The notes: generated by a model not told the origin, from the letters alone. 60,000 nucleotides of DNA from Symsagittifera roscoffensis (GCF_963678635.1 NC_087065.1:28107254-28167253); one strand, 5' to 3'. Positions 33,441-45,240 are shown, numbered from the stretch's first letter. A program made the numbers and translations.

Positions 33441-34303
33441 CCCATTATGACGATGAATTTGTAGTCGCTTTAAATGACAAAATTCAGAAAATTCTAATAA
33501 ATAGACCAAACTCTAATTCTGTAGTTGTAAATACTGTAAATAGACCGGCGGTCGCTGTAAACACTTATACCCTCGTTATTAGTAATATCCCGTCAAGAGT
33601 AGAAAATTCAAGCGATGTGATTGGTCAAGAACTTTCAAATAGCTCTTTAGTTTCTTTCAATCTCATGATTATTGTGGCTTTTATATCTTGTATTACTCGG
33701 TCGATAAAAATTTGTGATCATTCTCACACTTGGACAGAAAATTGCCTACCCATTGATAATTCAAAATTCAATTTTAAAAGCATCACCTTCTCGGACAAAG
33801 TCCTTTTACATTTTATTCTTGAAAATAGACAATTGTTACCTTATTCAAAAAAGCGGTCAAATTTTCCAATGGACAAACTTACTGAACTTCTATTAATAAT
33901 CCCCGAAGAACGCAACATTGCCCTCAAATTCAGAGATGACCGTCTCCCAACTGAACATGCGAACCTAGTGATGAGATACAAGTCTGACTTAAATTTACCT
34001 CAATCCCCGATACTTCCAGGAATCCATCGCTCAAAGACACTTCTCCAAAGAAACTTCTCCTCCCCGACGAACTCTCGTTGCCGAAACAACTCTAACTTGA
34101 TCTACTAAGAGTTCGTGCCCTTCGGTCAGATCAATCCATTTTCCAATCACGACCCTAATAAATGATACTTCTTCGGGATCTCATTCCGCACAACCAACCA
34201 TCAAGGACTCTCTGGACGAGATAGATGATGCCAGCGAAATTTCTTTGACAATTGACCCAGAAGTAAAAGCTAAAATTGACGACTTTGATGAACAATTTAA
34301 CTG
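33386..34303 (+). pseudogene. 3' coding remains of the gypsy-type remnant
   Basis: A 240-codon open stretch (33386-34108) and a short acidic tail ending at a TGA near 34303 (DSLDEIDDASEISLTIDPEV). No zinc-binding HHCC motif or DDE triad is visible, so integrase is deleted or unrecognisable. One hydrophobic stretch (FNLMIIVAFISCI) is present. I cannot assign a function. Confidence 0.45.
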
Positions 34304-34562
34304 ATTATAAAACTTTGTATTCCACTCCATTCTTCTATTTGATTATTTTACTGTAGATAATGTTGTACATGTTAAATGAACATATTGTAGATTATTGTTT
34401 ATTTTTAGTCTCAGCTTAGTTATTTCTTTTTATTTAAAACTTTGTAAATCTGTAAATTCTGTATATTCACCCTGTACATCGTACCTTCTCTTTTCATTTG
34501 TAGATGCTATTTTGCTTCTGGCGCAGTTTCCTGGCGCAGTTTGTAAAATTTTGTTCCTTTTT

Positions 34563-34577
34563 GAAGGGGGAAAATGG
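34563..34577 (+). promoter_or_regulatory. Candidate polypurine tract
   Basis: GAAGGGGGAAAATGG, a purine run of the type that primes plus-strand DNA synthesis. It lies ~57 bp before the part of the 3' LTR that matches the 5' LTR. Confidence 0.5.
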
Positions 34578-34633
34578 ATGTATATAGAATTAGTAAGTGA
34601 TTAAGTAGTTCTAACTTTTTTCCCGGTAGGAAA

Positions 34634-34845
34634 TGTTGTGATTTGTTTCAAGTTGTTTTAAATGATCTTCGGTTTCAATTAATACCAATTAACTTAATCG
34701 ATACGACCATCGGTCGATCGCAGTGTGTGAGTTCAGTTGTCGTTTTAGAACGTTTCAATTTAGCACACTATCTTTTAGTAGTTTTATCCTTTTAAGTAAC
34801 TGTACAATAGTTGTACATAGTCCGTAGATTTAGAATAATTTATTA
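34634..34845 (+). repeat. 3' LTR of the gypsy-type remnant
   Basis: Matches 30318-30528 with scattered substitutions and ends TTATTA. Confidence 0.75.
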
Positions 34846-35454
34846 TTGTACTTTAGGAAATCAGGATATTTTAGCCTCCCGCAGTGAAGTTTCTCGGATA
34901 AAAACAGATTATTTTGAGAAAACGTTGCCGAAAATGTTGCCATTATAATCGATTATGTGTTACCAACTTAAGCAACTTTTTCTATTATAATAGAATGAAA
35001 ATAGATTTTTTTCATGAAGATTATTTTGCCTTATAATTCCACCAAAATTATGTTTTTATCTCCACATAATCTCAACAAAATCTATTTTTCTTTGAGGTGA
35101 AATCGCCATAAAATTGCAATAAAATCTATTGTTTTTGTCATAAAATTGCAATAAAATCTATCGTTTTTGCCATAAAACTGCCATAAAATCGCGACAAAAA
35201 CTATTTCTATCGCCATAAAATTGCAATAAAATCAAGGACTCAAAACATCAATTATGTTGTTAAAAAAAGGGATTTTATTGTCTGAAGAGTTGATTATTTT
35301 CTCTTCTTAAATGCATATGCTAAAAGTAAATGAAATAAAAATCTATTATAATCCATTATAATAGACTATAGTTCATTTCATTTTTAGAACTAATTTCAAA
35401 TTTTTTGCAAATTTTGCGGGAATGCCTCAACGTCATCCCTTTGGCCACTCAAGC

Positions 35455-35670
35455 TTTTTAACCCCCACCCCCCAACTGAAGGGGTAGGGTAAACTGTGGG
35501 AAGGGATGTAAACTGGGGAAAGGGGATGTATACTGGGGGACATAAACGGAATAATAGGTAAATAAACCCGGGGCGTAAAGTGGTAAACTGGGGGGAGGAT
35601 AAATAGTGGGAGGTGCAAAAACTGGGGGGGGGGGGGGTTAAACTGCGGGGGGGGGGGTTTGGGGGCGTTT
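35455..35670 (+). repeat. G-rich array with TAAACTGGGG units
   Basis: Repeated TAAACTGGGG-like phrases separated by short spacers, ending in G runs of 15 and 9-10 bases near 35624 and 35650. Several runs of four or more G within short distance make G-quadruplex formation plausible. Confidence 0.7.
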
Positions 35671-35707
35671 GTGGTAAAAAAAAAAACAGTAAAATGAAGT
35701 GTTAAAC

Positions 35708-35873
35708 TGCGACGAATTTAAAAACAGAGATCAAAAAGTATAGAAATTTTGTTCTGAAGTGTAACGTTTTATGAAACGTAATACGTAATCTGCGACCAAA
35801 TTAAAAACAGGGACCAAAAAGTATAGAAATTTTGTTCTGAAATGTAACATTTTATGAAACATAATACGTATCA
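35708..35873. repeat. 83-bp tandem duplication
   Basis: TGCGACGAATTTAAAAACAG at 35708 recurs as TGCGACCAAATTAAAAACAG at 35791, followed by the same AAAAAGTATAGAAATTTTGT and ATGAAACRTAATACGTA phrases. Confidence 0.85.
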
Positions 35874-36522
35874 AATGCACTAAACAGGAAATAAGATAAC
35901 TTTGAATAAATTGTAAGTTTCATGAATAATCCCTCAAAAAAGTCCATTATAATCGATTAAAATCGAATATAATGGATTTTATTGAAAAAAAATTTCAGGC
36001 TTATGATCCAGTTTTAATGGATTATAATCGATTATTTTGTCATTTTATTGCAGACCATATTATGACTATATAATCGATTTTGATCCATGGGCGCTCGCTG
36101 CGGGAATTTGTTATAATCTATTATAATTCCAATATAATCGACACAAAAATAAAGTTTTTTATTGGATTTTTTCTCCATATAATCGATTATTCTACTCGGC
36201 GACCACATAATCACCAGATAATCGATTCTTAAGAGAATAGTTTTTTGTTCGACCACAAAATCGGCAGATAATAGATAATAATCGGAGAAACTTCGGTGCG
36301 GGCTATCCATTGTACCCTATGTCCTTTTACCCTATATACCAACCTACCATATATGCCAATCTAGCCTACGCCAATCTGTCTTCTTAATTACCTCAATTTC
36401 ATATTATGTTTTACCGTATCTAGTGTTAAGGAGATAAGTGGAGGTGTTAAATATCAATATGGATAAGTCCTGCCATCTAGTCTCTTCAGGAGTACAGAGA
36501 TCTCTCCGCTTTGCGATGGTAC

Positions 36523-36944
36523 CAGGGGCGGATTTAGGGGGGGGCGGACGCCCCCCCCTCAGGGATTCGACCCCCTGCCGACCCAAAGGGTCCCCCCTTT
36601 GATACTTTTTCAGAAATCCATTTTTGCCCGACCGACCCTAAAATTTTTCTAAAGGCGCCTTGGGCGCCAATATATACTAACTTTGAGGGGGAGTGCGCGC
36701 CAAATAAAATGCGATTTTTTTGTCAAAATTTTTCAAAAAGTGCCCAAAAACGGCTTTTTTGACTGTTTTTTCAAAAATTAGCCTGCGGCGCAGAAAATTT
36801 TGCCAAAATAGGGGCAAAACACTGCTTTGGGAGAGCTCGAAAAATCAATTTGGTCGATCTAAAAAAAAAAAAAAAGGTCGTCAAAATTTTCGAATTTTTT
36901 TTGAAAATCCGCCCCCCCTCGAGAAAATCCTAGATCCGCCCCTG
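36523..36944. mobile_element. hAT-type MITE, copy 3 (reference copy)
   Basis: 422 bp with terminal inverted repeats CAGGGGCGGATTTAGG and CCTAGATCCGCCCCTG and a perfect 8-bp duplication GATGGTAC at 36515-36522 and 36945-36952. It is the cleanest of four copies. The inside is GC-rich at the ends and A-rich in the middle, with no transposase. It is presumably mobilised in trans by a hAT transposase not in this window. Confidence 0.92.
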
Positions 36945-36952
36945 GATGGTAC

Positions 36953-38850
36953 ACATAAAGTTTGTCCGATGCAGTTTTATCAATTGCACAACACATTGTA
37001 CAACATTCGCACTCAATTGGCTGAATTTTAACAATCGCATAATTTTAACAATCGCACACAAGGCTTCCAAATAAACATAAGTAAACCTAAAATAAACTCT
37101 TGAAACGTTTATCAAATGTGAACATACAGCTCTAGACTTGATCATCAATCAATTTGCTTGAACTCAATTTAGAAAGACTTCTGCGCCGGAGTGGTCAACA
37201 AAGCACACTACACGCTGCTTGAATCGGAAACTGGGATAAATTATTACCAATTGGTCAAACCGCTATTTAAACCCGCAAAAAGAACAACCTTTAAGAAAAA
37301 GAAGCAACTTGTCGGAAGAGAAAACCAAAGTGAGCTTTAGTGTTCCTATTTTTCTTGCAAAATCGGATCAAAACAAAGAAACTCCCGCATCCTGAGAGAA
37401 GTTTGAATGCTTTTATTGCCGTTTCATGAATGAACAAACATACTCGATCAATCACGCGCTCACTTTAGCGCGATGACAATAACCAGCCACCAGTTTTGTC
37501 CCACATGGCTTGGTGAATGAGAGAACGGCGGATCTTTTCGAGCTGGATGCTGCTAATTGCGAAAAACTAGACGAAGTTGCGTCCGATTTCCAGCGCGACT
37601 GAATCTAAGAAAAAACAATCGGAAGCGATTGTCGCTACCTCTTCACATTATCACTATGGAATCATTCACTCTGAAAAATCTGCCTCCGCAAATGCCTTGT
37701 AGATATGGCATCTCTGGTTACTGCGCTCTTTTAGGGCAGCCACCCATCCGATAAAATCTTCTTAAAGCAGATTTTTAAGGATGCTGCTAACCAGTAAATC
37801 AAATTTTTCTAAGTGTAATACCTTCGGTACCTCATTCTACGTTAAGTGCTTCTCTGTATTTGTACTAAATTTATATCTATGTAGTCAGTTGTGCAGTAAG
37901 TTATTCAAATACTCTATCACCAGTCCGAATGTTAGTCACACATGCCTGCCGTAAATTCAGTAGCTAAAGCTTATGATTTTACTATTCGCAGTTTACCCTC
38001 GAGTTTTCCGGCCACAACGTGTGGGTAATCTCATGTCGCAGCCAGCAGTTCCTGCGATTGAAGACAGGACTGACATACTTTGAGTTCCTCCCTTTGGGGC
38101 GAAATCATCAGTCAACCCTCCTTTTATCTGTGAGACCTGGGTGGGACAGTTTTTCTTGGCCGCTACCCTAAGCGATAATATTTCACCCGGGAAGTCTTAG
38201 TCGCTCCGGCGACAATAGTGGACGAACCGTACACGAAGCCAGAAACACCAAGAACATCCGAAGATGCAACAGAGGCCACCATCAGATCTCTTAGAAACAC
38301 GGCCGCAAACCGGCGCACGGATAAATACAACGCAGAGAGGAGATGCAAAGGACTTCGGATTGGACACAGTTAGTGCTATTATGAGGCAGAGGCACGGTTC
38401 AAATCTCGACTTTTCTTTTCACTGGGCAACGAGCGGAAAAAGAGGCTAACCGATTCGTATACACACTTGGATTCAAACGCATGTTCAATCATCGAGTTTC
38501 ACAAGAGGCGTGAGGACCCGTTCAAAGCCGAACGGGACTATACTGTTGAGCGGATCAAACTGTGAATCACAATCTTCGTGAATGATAATGACTCATTTTC
38601 ATATTTTTACCCGCGTCTCAGTGCACAAACAGCTCTGTGTAGTTGGCCACCAGACCAGGAAAATCCACGTTAAAGACCTCTTCATCGTCCAAATTAGAGT
38701 TTTTGATGTGCAACAAGAGCTGATCAAGGCGAAAACAAACCTCGGAAACACTCTTCAACTTGCTCTACAGAGCGAAAAGGGGGCGAAAACTTCGGATTAA
38801 TTCCAAAAGCTGCTCCCGCATAGTCGCTCGTCATCATCCGCTACCCATCA
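36953..38850. other. Mostly uninterpreted stretch
   Basis: A family B SINE fragment lies at 37142-37200. The rest (37200-38850) has higher GC than the surroundings and several short open frames with no recognisable motif; part may be upstream remains of the copia-like element ending at 39036. Confidence 0.35.
37142..37200 (+). mobile_element. SINE family B fragment
   Basis: TTGCTTGAACTCAATTTAGA followed by GCGCCGGAGTGGTCAAC, the same head as at 26515-26575. Confidence 0.45.
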
Positions 38851-38854
38851 TATA

Positions 38855-39036
38855 CGAGTTTAACAAGAACCCACATTTTCGGTACAACAGTACCAAAATC
38901 AAAACTATCAGGGGCGAGGAGGGGAAAATCGTAGGACCACTAGTAGATTAGCGGACATTCTGACGAAAAATTTACCTGACGTAAAAATTAAAGATGTCTC
39001 AAGACACCGGGTAGGGACTTCATTTGTTGATTAAAA
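38855..39036 (+). pseudogene. Ty1/copia-type RNase H, C-terminal scrap
   Basis: A short stretch reads NPHFRYNSTKI in one frame and, after a frame change, LADILTKNLPDVKI with a TAA at 39034-39036. The IRY-like phrase followed by ADILTK is how copia-type pol proteins end. The spacing is right (about 25 codons). No other part of pol is recognisable with confidence. Confidence 0.55.
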
Positions 39037-39198
39037 CAAATGGCCTATCAAATTGTTTGGCTCCTTAGATATCCCGATTACGTCGCACGGTTGGAAGATT
39101 GACTTTGCCCGGTTCTTGGTATCCGAGAACAACAAGAAATTTTTTGGGCCTAAACCTACATGAGCAACTGGGAATAGAGACGGTTCAACGGAAACCGA

Positions 39199-39398
39199 NN
39201 NNNNNNNNNNNNNNNNNNNNNNNNNNNNNNNNNNNNNNNNNNNNNNNNNNNNNNNNNNNNNNNNNNNNNNNNNNNNNNNNNNNNNNNNNNNNNNNNNNNN
39301 NNNNNNNNNNNNNNNNNNNNNNNNNNNNNNNNNNNNNNNNNNNNNNNNNNNNNNNNNNNNNNNNNNNNNNNNNNNNNNNNNNNNNNNNNNNNNNNNNN
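39199..39398. other. Assembly gap (200 N)
   Basis: Exactly 200 N, the usual placeholder for a scaffold gap of unknown size. It interrupts the last exon of the serine protease. Confidence 1.
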
Positions 39399-42300
39399 GT
39401 CTGACTGGACATCTCTTCTCCTGCAAACTGGTTGCCTCTGCTCTGGAGGAAGAGACGCACACAGTCTATGTTGACCATTGTGTATCCCCCTGGGGATCTG
39501 CCACACTGAGGCGGGTTGGGTCCCATCGAAACAATACCACACAAATATTTATCACCTACAAAAAACATGTGCAACTTGTGGCAAAAAACATAACTCGTTG
39601 TGCATCACCACGTTTTGCTGAGAAAATTTCAACAAAAATTAAATAATGAAAAATTGTGTATAACTCTTCGTTAAAATTTGAGGTGTTTTCTTGAAAACTT
39701 GAAATTGCCGGTTTTTTAAAAGTACATGGAGTAAAATTCAGAAAACCAAATAAAATCATCAAATCATAATCAGCCTTGAAATTACATAAAATTGTGATTT
39801 GAAAAAAAACCGTTGAAGTTAAATAAGAAAAGAACGACTCTTTGAGCTAAAATTTAAACAGAAGCAAAAACGTTTTTTTTTATCACACTGGGTTTTATTT
39901 TTTAATTATCTTAACATAACCCTAATCACGGATGCATTTTTTTTTAAAAAAGACATCATGGTCAATCTCATGCAACTTTTTTTGTCTCAGTACTTGAAAT
40001 TGTGTTGAGAAAAGTCCAGCCATAATCTCTTTCCTCTCAGAAGTTATGGAACAACAACTTGAAACGGTACGTGACCGTTGGATCTGTTTTTTAAGAAACG
40101 ATTTTGTCTAAAGAGATCAACCAAAGTTTACCATCATTACGACGCCAAACTGTGCTTTGGATAGGCCAACAACTTAGTTCGTGTAGGTCTCCAGAGACAA
40201 GTCTTTAACCATAGTAAAATTTTGTCGGCACAATCAAATAAAATGAAACATTTTGGCCTCGTAATGATATTGCTGCCAAAAAGTATTGTCCTCTCACGAG
40301 TTATCAAACAACTCAAGGAGGTACATGCATGAAATGGATGTTCTGATCAGTAGTTTATGCTTGACAAAAGATCACTTTTTTAAAGCCCACATGTTTCAAG
40401 AAATGAGAACGTACTTTTTAGTTTCCAGAAATTAATTTCCAGAAATAAGAACGTACTTTTTGCTTATGTCTCGAAAAACTTCTGAGTGAACAAAAAATGT
40501 GAAAACGAAAAAAAATGCTCAATTTTGGTACTTAAAGAAAACTTTTTTATTAGCTTGTTCAACCAGGCAAATTATGTTGAGTTTCACTTCAACTCGGGTT
40601 CACTCCTTCTAGGTGTTGAGAGCTCAATACAGATTTGCCTGGTAGTGCCATTATTAAATGGTAGTTTTCTTAAGTCCTTTCGTTTTGCAAAATAAGTATC
40701 AATAAACATAATTATTTTATCTCCAGAAACATGTTGAGACTACAATGGAGAATCATATTAAACAGACTAAGGGTGGACTGTAGAGTGGACATTAGTTCCG
40801 TTTTCTGTCCTCCCCGAGTCTCTTTTCATAAAGTAAGGTGCTAGTATATTCTTGCTCTAATTTTTGTTAAAACTTTTAACCTTGAAATGATTTGGAGAAA
40901 TAAATTTCTTTGTTCTCAGTTCACTCTTTTGTCTCACAAAATACTTCCTTTGGACTCATCAACATCCATATATAATGAACCCGCATTTATCCTTATTTAC
41001 ATATATCGCACTGTTTGTACAACCTGAGGCGTCTGTGCACTCGAGGGGTCCCCCTGAGTCGCCTGCACAGGAGTCTTGGGGGAAAGTGCCGTGCATTTGG
41101 GGTCCGGAGGCACAGAGGAGAGTGTCCACCTGGTTGGGTCCGAACAGCAGAGTGTCCCACAGGTAGAAACACACTGGCTTCACCACCAATATCTCCACTT
41201 GCTCAACACATAACAAGTCTAATTTTTTTGTTTTATTTTGTTTAATTGTCGTTTTTTACAACTAATTGGACAGAATTCAGTATTGCGGGGCCAATTATCT
41301 TATTTTTCAGACCAAAAAAATTTGGACTGTTTGACTGGCCCAGTCTAGCGCTTTTTTCTTTAACCGTCAATTTAAATTACACGTCGAAAACGTCGCGCTT
41401 AAAAATTAATTAAAGAACTGATAAGCAAAGCAATTGCGTTAGGTTTTTTGAAAATCTACCTGAAGAGTTGTTGGCAATAGGTCTTGGTCATCGCAGTTCT
41501 TGTCTCCCCCACAACTGAACCCCCACCCAGCCACCACCACTTTGTCCCCCTCGACCGGCTGCTCAGACACCCCTCTTGGCAACTTGATTGGCTGGGGACC
41601 CGACTGCCCCTTCCCAACCAGCTTAATCAATGCAATACAAGTGAGTAAATACATGGGCCCATGAAGGGAAAACAACTAGAAATGACCAAAATGAACAGTC
41701 GTTCTCTGTGCGGAAACTTCTGACAAAATTGTTTCTTTTTTAGCTTTAGAGGAAAGTCTCTTAACTTCATAGGTTAAGACGGGAGGTAAATAAACATGTT
41801 TCAAAATAATGTCGTAAACTAATAAGTTTATTGTCAATTTGAAAAAAGATCGACAAAACACGTTGACAGATAAAAACCATTAAATCATAAACAATAAACA
41901 ATAGATTGGACTTGTTGGCAATGTTTTTTGATCAGCAAACTACTTTTATTTTAACAAAGCTCATGCTTGGGGGTCCATTCCGCTCGCTTTTTACTTCATT
42001 TACTTCGGTTTTTGACGGTAAATTGGGTGCAATTTTGCACCAGTCCCATCATTGTTTTAATGAACGAATTCTAGAAGGAACCAATCATTGATTAATACTT
42101 TCATAGCTTCTCTGGTCCGGATCAGCACGACATCCACATATCCGAACTGGTTGAAAATGACGTCATCGATTGTGAAGTTGACCATGTTGTCGGTTTTAGT
42201 GTTGTCGTTTGTCCCGTAGATTATGCTACCCCTGGCACCAGTCTCAGTTATGCAGTGCTTTGCAGTTGCAACTGAAGAAAATATCACTGGTATCAAGACT

Positions 42301-43954
42301 AAACTTAATGTGAATCAGAATCAAAATGGTTAGTCCATTTTTCCTGAAAAAAAAATCAATATTCGCTAGTCTCTCTGTTTGGAGTTCCATTTTCCGAATC
42401 TTTGCTAAACGTCAAAAGCTATTTTTGAAAAACAAATACATCATTTTTTGCGTTACTTTGTAAAATTTAGGAAAACATCAACTTTACTATAATGTGGGGT
42501 TGATAAAAAATTAAAGATTTAAGAGTGTCTTTGTTGGTAGTGAAGGGTCATGCCCGTTAACTGAAGGTTCCTTCAAGAAGGTTGAAAATTGTATGTACTA
42601 ACTATAATTTTGATCCAATATGGATCCACCACAACGCGTTGCACCTTCAATTCTGAAACATAACACGTTTTCTCATCGAGGTGTTTTTTCCACTTTTGTC
42701 TTCCAGAATCGACTACCCTCCCTACCCATTTATATCTGTCAGACTGATGTAGACTATCCACGGGTGTTCGGCCAAAGTGGCAGGCTCCCCGTTCACGATT
42801 CGATCACCGGCGCTGATCTTTGGTTGATATTTTGTAATAAGATATGATGGATAGTTTATCTCGTTTTGTGAATGGCGTGCGCGAATCTTGGATTTAAGCT
42901 GAAAACAGAAGAATAATGACCAACATGTAAGGCTTTGAATGCTCCATTGATGACCAATGGCCCAAACAATTAACAGAAAAAACTTTTGCTTTTTTTTAGT
43001 GAGAGGCTGTTTGAGAGAAAACACTGCTGCATTTTGCTTTTTATTCTACTATTGCTTTGATAACACTTTTTACCTCTTCGAATTTAGTTGAACTTCATGT
43101 AAACATTGAGTTTGATGCGACTTTCGAAGAAAGGATGGGACATATAGTTTTCGGTGTGGTTTTTTCTTCAGACAAATTTCGACTTTTGAATAGCCAGTTT
43201 TGAGCCAAGTTTTCTGAAAAAGTATTTACTTCTTGAGCTCGATTTTAGTAGATACATAACCTGTGATCAACCTCTGTTATGGGGTTTGAAAGTTGCCAAT
43301 TTGTCTATGCTTTGTGCTATTAGCTCGTAAGGGGGGTTTAACTTGGCGCAGAAGTTGCACGTCATTGACTTTAAGCAAGCTATTCAGTTAGTTAATATAT
43401 TACTAGACAGTAATAACATCGCTTCGTAGCAGAACATATTTAGGGAGGAGGCATATGACTCCGTCACTTCCCAAAGGGTCCTCCTTTGGTACTATTTTAC
43501 GCCAACCCACCCTGAAAACTTTCTAAAGGGCGCCTTGAAAATGCATCCCCCTCCCCTTGAGAGCTCCTAGATCCACCCCTGCTTTGTAGAAAAAATTTCA
43601 TAAATTTTATAAAAATTGATTTAAATTTTTTAAATTTATTTTGAAACTTTATCAATTCTTAATGAATTTTTGAGTAGATTCCATAGACATTAAAAATATT
43701 TGTTCTTTTTCGAATCACAAAATTGAAATAATGATTAAACTCTGAGTGCTCGTGCTGGCGGACATTCTAACCTGCAAACAGTCCTGATAGTTACAAGGAG
43801 GCCCTACCACTTTATTCGACTTCCGCAACAGTTTGCCCACATCTTTATTGGATGTTTGGCTGATATCTTCCTCTATATCATGTACCAAAACGCCATTAAG
43901 TAAAACAATTGTGGCAATATAACGATTAAAGCTGACTTTTTGGCAATTAAACAT
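39399..43954 (-). CDS. Trypsin-like serine protease, seven exons, 3' end in gap
   Basis: Secreted S1-family protease. Exons on the minus strand: 43954-43772, 42898-42726, 42652-42603, 42271-42099, 41621-41460, 41201-41024 and 39555 to the gap. All introns are GT..AG and all codon phases join (0, 2, 0-type joins check out), which makes the model strong. Exon 1 gives a signal peptide (hydrophobic YIATIVLLNGVLV) and a propeptide with two Cys. Exon 2 has the activation site and mature N-terminus RIVNGEPA. Exon 3 has CGGSIL. Exon 4 has the catalytic His (TAKHC) and Asp (YVDVVLI). Exon 5 has AGWGFSCGG. Exon 6 has the catalytic Ser in DSCAGDSGGP, with the preceding Asp that gives trypsin-like (Arg/Lys) specificity. 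Exon 7 has CGIVSMG and PGGYTMV. The exon 6-7 intron is ~1.47 kb. The stop codon is not visible. Extracellular digestive or immune roles are typical of the family; the exact role is unknown. Confidence 0.9.
43440..43581. mobile_element. hAT-type MITE, decayed fragment
   Basis: Contains CAAAGGGTCCTCCTTTGGTA, TTTCTAAAGGGCGCCTTG and the right end CTCCTAGATCCACCCCTG, in the same order as the other copies but with most of the middle missing. The left end is too decayed to show a target duplication. It lies upstream of exon 2, inside intron 1 of the protease. Confidence 0.65.
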
Positions 43955-44206
43955 AAGGCCCAAAAAATTGGTTTCCTGCTAGAAGTTTCAGCATGTCAAG
44001 AGCACGTGACAAAAATTCGATTCAATTTTTTCTAAGACCTATGTTACCAGACAAATGTTCGTTCAATTCATGTTCCTTAAATAAGTGTCGAAACTATTTT
44101 TCTTTATTTTTTTTCTATAAAAAGGGGATAAATGAGCTAAAAAAAATAGTTCGATTGGTCTCCAACTTCTTTTTATGTGTTCAATTTTTCAGACCGGCAT
44201 AATTTA

Positions 44207-44264
44207 AAAAAAATGCTAATCATACAATTTCCATATATGGAAATTGTATGATTAGCATTTTTTT
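44207..44264. repeat. Perfect 58-bp palindrome
   Basis: Every base from 44207 to 44264 pairs with its mirror partner, centred between 44235 and 44236 (CCATATATGG). The arms read ATGCTAATCATACAATTTCC outward from the T/A runs. The arm motif recurs at about 44375-44430 (twice, as GTATGATTAGCATTTT-type) and in the element at 5220-5515. Confidence 0.97.
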
Positions 44265-44994
44265 CATATGATTTTTTTTCCTTTTTTTATGAAGAGATAC
44301 CAATTTCGATACCAAAACAACTATAAAATTACTTTGAAATTCGATTAAACTCATTTTGCAAAAATATATGAAATTTGTATGACTAGCATTTTTCCATAGA
44401 CTAAGTGTATGAAATTGTATGATTAGCATTTTCGGTCTATGGAGGTCAACCCGGGAAGTTAGAAGTAAGAAGTAATGTAACTGCAAATTGATATTGAAAA
44501 CTTTTAGAAAATCCGGTTCTCTAGAAACAAGCAGCAATGATAAAAAGCCGGATTTTTTTTTGTCCCAGTCTATTAGAAAAACACATCCGTATCAAAGGTC
44601 TCGTACCCTCTATCAACATAAGAGCCATGTAAAATCACCAGAGTAATACAAGAACAGATTCGTAATCAGTTGACAACCAGGGCACATTGGCGCTTGCGGT
44701 GCTCTACTGATTAAAAAGGTTTAATAGAGATTCCTTAAAAATCCTTTGAAATCGGTCCTATTTTATTTCAATATGACATTAATTTTTTTCTAAATGCAAT
44801 TTTTTCTTATAAAAAGGTTGAAAAAGACCAATTTTGAGCTGAAAGAGAACTCTAGCAAATTGATTCTTCCTGTTATGGGTCATCATTTCCCCACAAGTTC
44901 GTCGCCACATTCTGTCTCTGTTTTCTTTTACAACCAACGATTAATTCCAGTTTTTAGAAAATGGGGTCTGCAAACTGAAAACATTATAGCAAAG
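44265..44994. other. Non-coding stretch with further palindrome-arm motifs
   Basis: Two more copies of the TGTATGAnTAGCATTTT motif near 44375 and 44415. No gene is seen. Confidence 0.4.
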
Positions 44995-45240
44995 GGGGAG
45001 CGAAGGTGGTTATGTCTTCGTGAAGTGATTATGTATTCGTATCTCATTCGAACGGTCGAACGTTTGAACTCCAGCCCAGCTGATCAGCGCGAGTTGCTTG
45101 AGGGCAAAACAACAGTACCCAGCACATGAAAATAGCAAAAATAGCAGATGTAATTCTTAACCAAGGGCGCTTCCAAGGTTGTGCGTGAAATGCTGAACAG
45201 TTCTTATGTTCGTCCTTTCGAAGATATAGTCCCCAGTAAT
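44995..45240 (+). mobile_element. tRNA-derived SINE (family A), copy 1
   Basis: Collinear with 47574-47790: a GGGGAGCG start, TGAAGTGATTATGTATTCG (A-box region), ATCTCATTCGAACGGTCG, a degraded B box (CGTTTGAACTCCAGCCC), TTGAGGG, ACAGTACCCAGC, AAATAGCA and AATTCTTAACCAAGGGCGC. The last part (TTATGTTCGTCCTTTCG) touches the satellite array. Confidence 0.6.

Larger units (their letters stand above)
30318..34845 (+). mobile_element. Dead Ty3/gypsy-type LTR element
   Basis: Bounded by matching LTRs (30318-30528 and 34634-34845) with a TGG-type primer binding site after the first and a purine tract before the second. Inside are remains of gag with zinc knuckles, RT and RNase H, all in several frames with stops. 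No integrase is recognisable between RNase H and the 3' LTR. No target duplication is evident. It is unrelated in sequence to the large elements at 6.9 and 48.6 kb. Confidence 0.8.
34880..36310. repeat. Composite repeat: AT palindromes, G-rich array, 83-bp duplication
   Basis: No gene. From the left: repeated CATAAAATTGCAATAAAATC phrases (35100-35240), a G-rich block, an 83-bp duplication, then many near-palindromic phrases of the ATTATAATCGATTATAATGG type (35940-36250). Several parts recur in inverted order at 47.5-48.3 kb, including CACTAAACAGGAAAT, so this is a dispersed repeat family. Confidence 0.55.

Noticed and set aside
37250-38850. Possible host gene or upstream copia pol
   Set aside because: Short frames only, without motifs I could name; I could not connect them to the copia scrap at 38855-39036.
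40959-41245. Plus-strand frames across 40975-41245
   Set aside because: Shadow of protease exon 6 (41201-41024), which has motifs, splice sites and matching phases on the minus strand.
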